DNA from: a bacterium
GTDB lineage: Bacteria > Lindowbacteria > 2-12-FULL-62-27
Length of the DNA: 7,940 bases
NCBI GenBank assembly: GCA_016202645.1
Contig: JACQOF010000008.1
Coordinates: forward strand, 1 to 7,940
Direction: 5' to 3'
Shown: positions 1-5,495 of the stretch, piece by piece
Numbering within the stretch: position 1 is the first letter of the stretch
Layout: the number at the start of each line of letters is the position of its first letter
Notes under the pieces: generated by a model
What the model was told of the DNA's origin: nothing
The model's input: only the letters and a program-made list of their open reading frames with translations
The model's database searches: none
Made by a program: the position numbers and the translations under genes

Positions 1-77
1 CGCTCCTCGCCCAGGGCAAGGTTTGGAGAAGAAACGATCAGAATCAATCCGGCAACGAGCAGGGGAAGAATTCTCAT
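1..77 (-). CDS. N-terminus of an exported protein (signal peptide only, cut by window edge)
   Basis: Only the first 25 codons are in the window. The product starts MRILPLLVAGLILIV and continues SSPNLALGEE. One basic residue, a hydrophobic core of about 12 residues and a small-residue stretch ending near L22-G23 before E24-E25 make a typical Sec signal peptide, so the mature protein probably acts in the periplasm, the outer membrane or outside the cell. I chose the ATG at 75-77 because a GGAGG ribosome site (plus-strand 87-91) lies 9 bases upstream and this frame gives the signal peptide. The ATG at 79-81 is in another frame and encodes a polar, cysteine-containing sequence without a hydrophobic core. 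It lies downstream of slyD on the same strand, separated by 132 bases with a structured element. The function cannot be named from 25 residues. Confidence 0.7.
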   Translation of the reverse strand, partial: MRILPLLVAGLILIVSSPNLALGEE

Positions 78-116
78 ACATCAAGTCCTCCAAATAGTTT
101 TCTGAAAAACTCCTTA

Positions 117-170
117 TGGAGCGCAACGCGTCCTCGCGTTGCATGCAAAGCCGGGAGGCTTAGCGCTCCA
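117..170. repeat. Branched foldback element (three-way-junction-like) in the slyD downstream gap
   Basis: Three nested or adjacent inverted repeats fill this stretch. An outer stem TGGAGCG (117-123) pairs with CGCTCCA (164-170). Inside it lie CAACGCG (124-130) with CGCGTTG (135-141), loop TCCT, and AAGCC (148-152) with GGCTT (157-161), loop GGGA. The result is a three-way junction. The run of A at 170-175 lies on the plus strand after the outer stem, so in the minus (slyD) direction the T run comes before the structure. It is therefore not a normal intrinsic terminator for slyD. It could be a dispersed repeat, an mRNA 3' end structure or a regulatory leader for the gene at 1-77. Confidence 0.6.
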
Positions 171-181
171 AAAAACTTCTA

Positions 182-195
182 GCGCTTGCCCGGCC
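182..195 (-). repeat. Partial inverted copy of the CCGGGCAAGCGC palindromic repeat
   Basis: On the minus strand these 14 bases read GGCCGGGCAAGCGC, identical to 874-887. The copy abuts the slyD stop codon. It lacks the second half of the GCCCGG palindrome seen in the copies at 775-795 and 875-895. Confidence 0.5.
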
Positions 196-209
196 GGGGG
201 CAGACCCGG

Positions 210-692
210 TCAATGATGATGGCCGCCCTCGCCATGGACATGACCGTGCGCCAGTTCCTCCTTCGTCGCGTCGCGCACCGAGACGACCTCGACGTCAAAG
301 TGCAAAGTCTGACCGGCGAGCGGATGGTTGCCGTCGAGGAAAACATCGTCGCCCTCGACTTCCTGGACGACGAAGAATTGAGTATGACCGGCCCCCGCCT
401 CCGCCGAGAACTGCTGGCCCGGAAAAATTTTCAAGTCGGCGGGGAAGTTCGACCGTTTGGCCTTGACCTTCAGCTCCGGGACGACCTCGCCGTACCCCTC
501 CTCCGGGGAGACCGTGACTTTCCTCTTGTCGCCGATGCCCAGCCCCTCCAGTTCCTTTTCCAAACCAGGCACGATTTGCCCGTTGCCATGCAGATACGAG
601 AGAGGCTCGTCGGCGCCGGCGCGGTCAAGCTCCTGCCCCTCGGAATTCGTCAAACAATAAGTCAAACCCACCACGGAATTTTTCCTGATCAT
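210..692 (-). CDS. slyD: SlyD-like FKBP-type peptidyl-prolyl cis-trans isomerase
   Basis: The 160-aa protein should catalyse proline cis-trans isomerisation and act as a cytoplasmic folding chaperone; SlyD proteins also bind nickel and other metals. An N-terminal FKBP strand (residues 1-25) is followed by the FKBP core, with YLHGNGQIVPGLEKELEGL at about 33-51 and PEEGYGE at 63-69. The insert-in-flap chaperone domain covers roughly 72-125, and the chain returns to the FKBP fold at GNHPLAGQTLHFDVEVV (121-137). The C-terminus is histidine-rich (H149, H151, H153, H158-160), like the metal-binding tail of SlyD but much shorter than in E. coli. There is no signal peptide. The ATG at 690-692 has GAGG (699-702) six bases upstream. 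It is the only gene on this strand between the exported-protein gene and the CRISPR locus and has no evident link to CRISPR function. Confidence 0.93.
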   Translation of the reverse strand: MIRKNSVVGLTYCLTNSEGQELDRAGADEPLSYLHGNGQIVPGLEKELEGLGIGDKRKVTVSPEEGYGEVVPELKVKAKRSNFPADLKIFPGQQFSAEAGAGHTQFFVVQEVEGDDVFLDGNHPLAGQTLHFDVEVVSVRDATKEELAHGHVHGEGGHHH

Positions 693-714
693 GAATAACC
701 TCGAAATTGAAGAT

Positions 715-743
715 TTAATATTTAATTCAACAGTCTATAGCAA
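715..743 (-). promoter_or_regulatory. Candidate sigma-70 promoter of slyD
   Basis: On the minus strand a -35-like TTGCTA (738-743) and a -10-like TATTAA (715-720) are 17 bp apart, each matching consensus at 4 of 6. Transcription would start near 708, leaving a short leader with the GAGG ribosome site. The area is AT-rich against a GC-rich background, which favours a promoter, but the element matches are only moderate. Confidence 0.35.
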
Positions 744-774
744 CCGCCCGGAAATGGGAAGGAGAATGCGCGGC

Positions 775-795
775 GCCGGGCAAGCGCCCGGAGGC
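775..795. repeat. Short palindromic repeat, copy 1 (CCGGGC-AAGC-GCCCGG)
   Basis: The stem CCGGGC (776-781) pairs with GCCCGG (786-791) around an AAGC loop, and GAGGC continues the unit. The same 21 bases recur exactly 100 bp downstream at 875-895. It looks like a REP-type intergenic element. Confidence 0.65.
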
Positions 796-859
796 AGTTT
801 GCCCTGCCCGGATTGCCCTCGATGACGCTTGTTCGCCATCCAGGGTAAGCCCGTTGAGT

Positions 860-875
860 CCAGCGTTTACGCTGG
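860..875. repeat. Small perfect hairpin CCAGCG-TTTA-CGCTGG
   Basis: A six-base perfect stem (860-865 with 870-875) with a TTTA loop directly abuts the second CCGGGCAAGCGCCCGG repeat. No T run follows on either strand, so it is probably part of the repeat mosaic and not a terminator. Confidence 0.45.
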
Positions 876-895
876 CCGGGCAAGCGCCCGGAGGC
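875..895. repeat. Short palindromic repeat, copy 2 (CCGGGC-AAGC-GCCCGG)
   Basis: These 21 bases are identical to 775-795, with the same orientation and the same six-base stem. The stretch 703-960 as a whole has no convincing gene; it holds this repeat pair, a small hairpin and the CCCGGCG palindrome at 926-952. Open frames crossing it have biased, repeat-derived composition. Confidence 0.65.
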
Positions 896-925
896 GACAC
901 GGCGGCGACGCTAACGCGGCCGCCG

Positions 926-952
926 TCATCCCGGCGAACGCCGGGAACCAGA
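926..952 (+). repeat. GTCATCCCGGCG..CGCCGGG palindromic element, left copy
   Basis: The stem CCCGGCG (930-936) pairs with CGCCGGG (939-945), and the unit starts GTCATC and ends ACCAG. A related copy lies inverted at 6372-6398 (24 of 27 bases identical), on the other side of the CRISPR-Cas locus. Elements of this look are widespread dispersed repeats in bacterial genomes. Confidence 0.7.
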
Positions 953-983
953 GGGACCGCCAATCATGCGGGCAAATTCCGCC

Positions 984-1010
984 AAAAAAAAAGCCCCTCC
1001 GAGGAGGGGC
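984..1010 (-). terminator. Intrinsic terminator of the tracrRNA
   Basis: On the minus strand GCCCCTCC and GGAGGGGC form a perfect GC stem (7 bp around a CTCG loop, or 8 bp counting the closing pair). Nine T residues follow (A run 984-992 on the plus strand). This is a textbook rho-independent terminator and fixes the direction of the RNA above it. Confidence 0.9.
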
Positions 1011-1060
1011 GTTGCCTTGGTTTCAGCCGGAGCTGAACGGTCCTGAGAGAATTCTCCCTT

Positions 1061-1096
1061 ATTGTGAGAAGCTCCCAAGCGCAGGTCTGTTACACC
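1061..1096 (-). repeat. tracrRNA anti-repeat (diverged copy of the CRISPR repeat)
   Basis: Read on the plus strand, this 36-base stretch matches the crRNA-strand repeat over its full length at 29 of 36 positions, including 24 of 25 from position 11 to 35. Differences cluster in the first ten bases, where the guide duplex bulges, plus one at position 14 and the last base. Its last base is C where array repeats have T, changing the -10-like TACACT to TACACC. Confidence 0.93.
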
Positions 1097-1100
1097 AAGA

Positions 1101-1129
1101 TTGATTGTATTCCGCGATTGTGGCATAGT
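1101..1129 (+). promoter_or_regulatory. Candidate cas9 operon promoter
   Basis: TTGATT (1101-1106) and CATAGT (1124-1129) are 17 bp apart, each 4 of 6 to sigma-70 consensus. Transcription would begin near 1136, about 40 bases before the cas9 ATG. It lies on the opposite strand over almost the same bases as the stronger tracrRNA promoter. This is the best plus-strand candidate I see between the anti-repeat and cas9, but it is weak. Confidence 0.4.
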
Positions 1130-1132
1130 CAA
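1104..1132 (-). promoter_or_regulatory. tracrRNA promoter (sigma-70 type)
   Basis: On the minus strand TTGACT (1127-1132) and TACAAT (1104-1109) are 17 bp apart, each 5 of 6 to consensus. The expected start, about seven bases past the -10, is near 1097, exactly at the beginning of the anti-repeat. The agreement of promoter, anti-repeat and terminator makes this one of the firmest regulatory calls in the window. Confidence 0.85.
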
Positions 1133-1177
1133 GAAAAATCGGAATTGCGAAAATAACGTTTCCGGAGGAGGGGAGCC

Positions 1178-4100
1178 ATGGCGTATATCCTGGGGCTGGA
1201 TTTGGGGACCAATTCCATCGGTTGGGCGTGTATCGACCCCGGCGCGAAAAAAGTTTTAGGAGCGGGGACGCGTATTTTCCAAGAAGGGGTCAACCGGGAC
1301 ACCAAGGGGAAGGAGGTTTCCAAAAACGAAACGCGCCGGATGGAGCGGCAGTCCAGAAGACAACATTCGCGAAAGAGTCAACGCCGGGATTACCTCAAGG
1401 ATTGTTTGCGCCAGAACGGAATGTTTCCCGCCAAGCCGGAGGAAGAAGCCGCTTTTTTCAAGCTCGACCCTTATGCCCTGCGCAAGCGCGGTTTGGACGA
1501 AAAGCTGACGAAACTGGAGTTCGGCAGGGCCATCTACCATCTCAACCAGCGCCGGGGATTCAAAAGCGGACGAAAATCCGAAAAGGGCAAGGACGACGGA
1601 AAAGTAAAAGAAGCCATCACGTTACTGCAAAACAAAATAAACGAGGCCAACTGCCGGACGCTCGGCGAATACCTGGCCGGTCTGGACCCGATGGAGGACC
1701 GGGTCCGTAACCGGTACACCCTGAGGAAAATGTGCGAAGACGAGTTCGACCTCCTCTGGCGGACCCAGCAAAAATTTTGCGCCGAATTGACCGACGCCCT
1801 CGGTAAGGAACTGCGCGACCGGGTCATTTTCTTCCAAAGGCCGCTCAAGTCCGTTGCCCACTTGATCGGCCCGTGCTCCTTGGAGCCGGACAAAAAACGT
1901 TGCAAGAAAGGCGCGTTCGAGGCGCAAAGGTTCCGCATCCTCGAACAGGTCAACCGCCTGAGTTTCATCGACCCGGACGGCGTCGTCCAATCCTTCAGCC
2001 GGAAACCGGACGAGGAGTTCGACCCGGAGGCCGGGGCGAAACGGTCCCTGCTCATCGCCGAGTTGGACCGGAAACCGAAAATCGAATTTGAGGATATTAA
2101 AAAGCTTTTGGGTTTGCCGCGGGACGTTGTCTTCAACCTGGAACGCGGCGGGATGAAAAGTCTCGTCGGCAACCGGACGGACACCGAATACGTCAAGATA
2201 TTCGGCAAGGGCTGGTCCGCCCGGCCAATGGCGGAGCGGGAAAAAATCCACCAGACCGTCATGCAGGCCAGGGACACGGAGTGGCTGGCGGCCCACGCCC
2301 AAGGCAAATGGGGGTTGGACGAGGAGAAAGCCGAAAAACTGGCCTCCAAAATCCATTTCGAGGACAAGTACATGCACTTGTCCAAAAAGGCGATCAACAA
2401 GCTGGTCCCGTTTTTGGAGGACGGCCTGTCCGTTTCCGACGCCATGGAGAGTGCCGGTTATACCGCCGGAGAAAACATCGGGAATTTCCGCGCGCGCATG
2501 GCGAACCTGCGCAACCCCATCGTCAAGCAGACGCTCTACGAATTACTGCGGCTGTTGAAAGTGATCAAGCTGAAATACGGCGGGCCCGCCTTGGTCCGCG
2601 TGGAACTCGCCCGGGAGTTGAAGCTATCGGCCAAGCGCCGGGAGGAAGTCCATTTCGAAAACCTGAGACGCAGGAAGGAAAACGAGGAGATCGGCCGGCG
2701 GCTGGCGGAGATGGGCGTGAAGCCCACCCACGACGCGCGGCTCCGCTACAAATTATGGAAGGAGTGCAAGGAGATTTGCCCCTACACCGGCGCCACGATT
2801 TCCTGCGAGGCGCTGTTCTCCGAGAACCGCTCCTTCGATATCGAGCACATCATCCCCTGGCCCCGGAGCCTCGACGATTCGTTCATGAACAAAACTCTGT
2901 GCCGGGTGGACGAAAACGGGCGCAAGGGAAACAACACCCCCTACGAGTTTTACCATGGGACCCGCCAGCACGAGGAAATCCTCCAGCGCGTCAAAACGTT
3001 CCCTTATCCCAAGCGGAAGCGGTTCATGCAGAAGGAGGTCTCGGACGATTTCGTGGCGCGGCAACTCAACGACACCGCGTACATCAGCCGGGAGGCGAGG
3101 TCCCTGCTGGAGTCGATGGGGTTCAAGGTGCAAGTCGGCAAGGGACAGGCCACGGCGGAGTTGCGGCATCTGTGGGGCCTGAACTCCCTCCTGGGCGGCG
3201 GGGACGTCAAGAGCCGCGACGACCACCGCCACCACGCCGTGGACGCCGCCGCCGTCGCCATGACCGACCCCGGCGTCCTGCACCGGTTGAGCGCCTACAA
3301 CAAGTACGGCAGAGATTCATCGAACCGGATTTTCCCGCCGCCTTGGGAAGGGTTCCGCGACAGCCTCAAGTCCCGGGTGGACAAGATTTTGATCTCGCAC
3401 CGGGTGAACAAGCGCGCCAGCGGCCCCCTGCACGAGAAAACGCTGTACGGCGTGACCGGGATGACCGACGAGGGCAACGGCGCCCCGCTGTTTGTTACGC
3501 GTAAACCTCTGGACAAACTTGAACACCCCATGGTTGAGAAAATCGTCGATAAAGCCATAAAAGGCATCGTCAAGGCCCGTCTGCGGGAACTTGGCGTCAA
3601 CCCGGACGCGAAAAAGTTCGATATTCCAAAAAATGCCTTTAAAGACTTGTGCATGATCAGCCGTAAAGGGGAGAAGATTCCGATCAAAAAGGTCCGTATC
3701 CACACGACCTCGAACAACATGGTCCTGTTGCCCAAACGGAACAAAACCGGCGTGGAGCCGGGCGGGAACCACCATGTCGTTCTGTTCGAGTATTTGGACA
3801 AAAAGGGTAACCGCAAGCAGGGCGGGGAAATCTGCACGCTTTTCGAGGCCGTCCGCCGGGCAGACCGGGGAGAGCCCGTCATCCGGCGGGACGTGTTTGG
3901 CGAGGGCAGGAAATTCCTTTTCTCGCTGGCCATCAACGAGACGGTACTGCTGGACATGGGGGAAAGCCAGGTGGACTGGAACGGCCCGGACTACGAGGAG
4001 CTGAGCAAAAAACTGCATCGGGTGCAGAAGCTGAGTTTGAAGAGTAACAGAGAGTATATATTTTTGAGGCCACATCGCGATTCGACGCTCGAGCAGGAGC

Positions 4101-4183
4101 CGATCTCTAAAACGGCAGGAAGTTTCAAAGGCATCAAGGTCCGCATCGACCCCATCGGGAGAATTTTCAAGGCGCATGATTAA
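1178..4183 (+). CDS. cas9: Cas9 endonuclease, compact type II-C (1,001 aa)
   Basis: RNA-guided DNA endonuclease that cuts both target strands with RuvC and HNH. RuvC-I is at the N-terminus (GLDLGTNSIGWA, catalytic D8). An arginine-rich bridge helix covers about 50-80, followed by the conserved HLNQRRGFKSGRK near 120-135 and a recognition lobe to about 460. RuvC-II is VRVELARELK (E476). HNH has DIEHIIPW (H557) and N580, at the spacing of H840/N863 in S. pyogenes Cas9. RuvC-III is HRHHAVDAAAVAM (H686, D689). About 760-1001 should be the PAM-interacting end. All nuclease residues are present, so it is probably active. The length is close to Campylobacter jejuni Cas9 (984 aa) and below N. meningitidis (1,082 aa), supporting II-C, as does the absence of csn2 and cas4. 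The ATG has AGGAGG (1166-1171) six bases upstream. It overlaps cas1 by 8 bases. The PAM cannot be read from sequence. Confidence 0.97.
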   Translation: MAYILGLDLGTNSIGWACIDPGAKKVLGAGTRIFQEGVNRDTKGKEVSKNETRRMERQSRRQHSRKSQRRDYLKDCLRQNGMFPAKPEEEAAFFKLDPYALRKRGLDEKLTKLEFGRAIYHLNQRRGFKSGRKSEKGKDDGKVKEAITLLQNKINEANCRTLGEYLAGLDPMEDRVRNRYTLRKMCEDEFDLLWRTQQKFCAELTDALGKELRDRVIFFQRPLKSVAHLIGPCSLEPDKKRCKKGAFEAQRFRILEQVNRLSFIDPDGVVQSFSRKPDEEFDPEAGAKRSLLIAELDRKPKIEFEDIKKLLGLPRDVVFNLERGGMKSLVGNRTDTEYVKIFGKGWSARPMAEREKIHQTVMQARDTEWLAAHAQGKWGLDEEKAEKLASKIHFEDKYMHLSKKAINKLVPFLEDGLSVSDAMESAGYTAGENIGNFRARMANLRNPIVKQTLYELLRLLKVIKLKYGGPALVRVELARELKLSAKRREEVHFENLRRRKENEEIGRRLAEMGVKPTHDARLRYKLWKECKEICPYTGATISCEALFSENRSFDIEHIIPWPRSLDDSFMNKTLCRVDENGRKGNNTPYEFYHGTRQHEEILQRVKTFPYPKRKRFMQKEVSDDFVARQLNDTAYISREARSLLESMGFKVQVGKGQATAELRHLWGLNSLLGGGDVKSRDDHRHHAVDAAAVAMTDPGVLHRLSAYNKYGRDSSNRIFPPPWEGFRDSLKSRVDKILISHRVNKRASGPLHEKTLYGVTGMTDEGNGAPLFVTRKPLDKLEHPMVEKIVDKAIKGIVKARLRELGVNPDAKKFDIPKNAFKDLCMISRKGEKIPIKKVRIHTTSNNMVLLPKRNKTGVEPGGNHHVVLFEYLDKKGNRKQGGEICTLFEAVRRADRGEPVIRRDVFGEGRKFLFSLAINETVLLDMGESQVDWNGPDYEELSKKLHRVQKLSLKSNREYIFLRPHRDSTLEQEPISKTAGSFKGIKVRIDPIGRIFKAHD

Positions 4184-5060
4184 ACGCACCGTCGCCATCG
4201 AGAATCCGGGAAAGCTGAGCGTCCATCTCAACCAACTCCAGATCAAGCAGGAGGACCGGCTGGTCGGCCAGGTCCCGGTGGAGGACATCGGCGTGCTGGT
4301 CATCGACCATCCGGCGGTCCTGTACACGCACGGATGCCTCACCGCGCTTTTGGACAACAATACGGCGGTGGTTTTCTCCGGCGGCAACCATCATCCCAGC
4401 GGACTGCTCCTGCCGCTCGATTCCAACAACGTGCAGTCCGAGCGTTTCCGCATCCAGATCGAGGCCTCGGCCCCGCTGAAGAAACAATTATGGAAGCAGA
4501 CCGTCCAGGCGAAGATCCGCAACCAGGCCCAGCTTCTTAAAATCATCGGAGAAGAGGAGGGGAGGTTGCGCGACCTGGCCCGGCAGGTCAAGTCCGGCGA
4601 CCCGGAAAACCTGGAGGCGCAGTCGGCGCGGTATTACTGGAAAAAACTGTTGGGCGCGGAGTTCAAGCGCGAGCGGTTCGGCAAACCGCCGAACAACCTG
4701 TTGAACTACGGCTACATGGTCCTGCGCGCGGGCGTGGCGCGGGCCCTGGTCAGTACCGGGTTGTTGCCGACCATCGGGATCCACCATTGCAACCGCTACA
4801 ACGCCTACGGTCTGGCGGACGACGTCATGGAACCCTACCGAGTGTTCGTCGACCGGGCGGTTCATCGGATTAACAGCGAGGCGGAAGACTGTTCCGAACT
4901 GAGCAAGGAAATCAAGAAAGGCCTGCTTGAAATTCTGGCCTGCGACGTCCGCTTCGAGGACACGGCAAGCCCGCTGATGGTCGGCCTCCACCGCACGACG
5001 GCCTCCCTGTACCGGTGTTTCGCGGGAGAGGAGAGGGAAATCGACTATCCGGGTTTATGA
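4176..5060 (+). CDS. cas1: Cas1 spacer-acquisition integrase (type II)
   Basis: The 294-aa catalytic subunit of the Cas1-Cas2 complex inserts new spacers at a repeat. The N-terminal beta domain covers about 1-75, with the type II signature of VLVIDHPAVLYTHGCLTALL (40-59). The alpha-helical catalytic domain follows. Metal-binding residues are E147 in NLEAQSARYYW, H204 in GIHHCNRYNAYGLADD and E219 in DVMEPYR; the spacing agrees with the E148/H205/E220 triad of Enterococcus faecalis Cas1 as I recall it. The length is normal for type II. The ATG overlaps the last codons of cas9 (8 bases) and no strong ribosome site precedes it, so translation is probably coupled to cas9. Its TGA overlaps the cas2 ATG. 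No damage is visible. Confidence 0.97.
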   Translation: MIKRTVAIENPGKLSVHLNQLQIKQEDRLVGQVPVEDIGVLVIDHPAVLYTHGCLTALLDNNTAVVFSGGNHHPSGLLLPLDSNNVQSERFRIQIEASAPLKKQLWKQTVQAKIRNQAQLLKIIGEEEGRLRDLARQVKSGDPENLEAQSARYYWKKLLGAEFKRERFGKPPNNLLNYGYMVLRAGVARALVSTGLLPTIGIHHCNRYNAYGLADDVMEPYRVFVDRAVHRINSEAEDCSELSKEIKKGLLEILACDVRFEDTASPLMVGLHRTTASLYRCFAGEEREIDYPGL

Positions 5061-5389
5061 GGGCCCTCAACAAGTACCGGACCATGTGGCTGATGGTGAT
5101 GTTCGACCTGCCGACGGAGGACGCGAGAGCCCGCCGGGCCTATGGCCTATTCCGCAAGGGCCTGCTCAAGAACGGGTTCAACATGATGCAGTTTTCCGTG
5201 TACACCCGCCATTGCGCCAGCCGGGAGAACGCCGACGTGCACGCCAAAAGAGTGCAGTCCCTGCTCCCCGGCGAGGGTATGGTCAGCGTGCTGACCATCA
5301 CCGACAAGCAGTTTGGCGCGATCAAGAATTTCTGGGGAAGAAAAAGAAGAAAGCCCCAGCCGGCGCCCAACCAACTGGAGCTTTTTTGA
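5057..5389 (+). CDS. cas2: Cas2, structural partner of Cas1
   Basis: The 110-aa protein dimerises to bridge two Cas1 dimers during spacer integration. It has the Cas2 ferredoxin-like fold start WLMVMFDLP (11-19, with the conserved D17), then FRKGLLKNGFNMMQFSVYTR and a C-terminus ending NQLELF, as often seen in type II Cas2. I chose the ATG at 5057 because it forms an ATGA overlap with the cas1 stop, which suits coupled translation. An upstream ATG at 5015 would add 14 residues that lie inside the cas1 coding end and are unlike Cas2. The internal M10 is also possible but has no ribosome site. This is the last gene of the cas9-cas1-cas2 operon, 106 bases from the array. Confidence 0.95.
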   Translation: MRALNKYRTMWLMVMFDLPTEDARARRAYGLFRKGLLKNGFNMMQFSVYTRHCASRENADVHAKRVQSLLPGEGMVSVLTITDKQFGAIKNFWGRKRRKPQPAPNQLELF

Positions 5390-5424
5390 GGAAAAAAATG
5401 TTCAAATCTACGTCCGCCCGCCTG

Positions 5425-5441
5425 AAAACGCCGCGTTTTTT
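5425..5441. terminator. Weak terminator-like hairpin between cas2 and the array
   Basis: AAAACG (5425-5430) pairs with CGTTTT (5434-5439) and the T run extends to 5441. The stem is short and mostly A-T, so it is weak, but it is the only candidate for ending the cas operon. On the minus strand the same inverted repeat ends in TTTT and could limit transcripts leaving the first repeat toward cas2. The rest of 5390-5495 (A/T-rich with GC islands) is the likely leader region. Confidence 0.35.
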
Positions 5442-5495
5442 CTTTCCCGCCTCCGCAGGATTTCCCTTTAAATTCGGCGCATTACAACCAAGCTA

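Larger units (their letters stand above)
984..1097 (-). ncRNA. tracrRNA of the type II-C system (about 105-114 nt)
   Basis: It pairs with the crRNA repeat to form the dual guide for Cas9. It begins at or just before an anti-repeat (1096 down to 1061) complementary to the minus-strand array repeat. Only a 2x2 internal mismatch (repeat positions 9-10), one C:A mismatch and a few G-U pairs break the duplex. After the anti-repeat comes CACAATAAGG, which resembles the CAAUAAGG that follows the anti-repeat in the Neisseria meningitidis tracrRNA. Next are a nexus-like hairpin GGGAG-AATT-CTCTC (1045-1058), a second hairpin TTCAGC-TCCG-GCTGAA (1022-1037) and the terminator stem with nine T. A good promoter ends about seven bases before the predicted start. 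I see all these elements directly; the 5' end and any RNase III processing are inferred. Confidence 0.9.

Noticed and set aside
829-1132. Short frames between slyD and cas9 as a small CRISPR-associated gene (for example an anti-CRISPR or regulator)
   Set aside because: They cross palindromic repeats, the tracrRNA and its terminator, have no good ribosome site, and read as repeat-derived peptide.
1534-2445. Long open frames on the minus strand or in other frames inside cas9 (also 2281-3504 plus and 3317-4387 minus)
   Set aside because: They lie inside a clearly recognisable Cas9 frame. Their arginine, proline and serine-rich products are typical of shadow frames in GC-rich DNA.
5015-5056. Upstream ATG at 5015 as the cas2 start
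   Set aside because: It would add 14 residues from inside the cas1 end that do not resemble Cas2, while the ATGA overlap at 5057 gives a normal Cas2 N-terminus.
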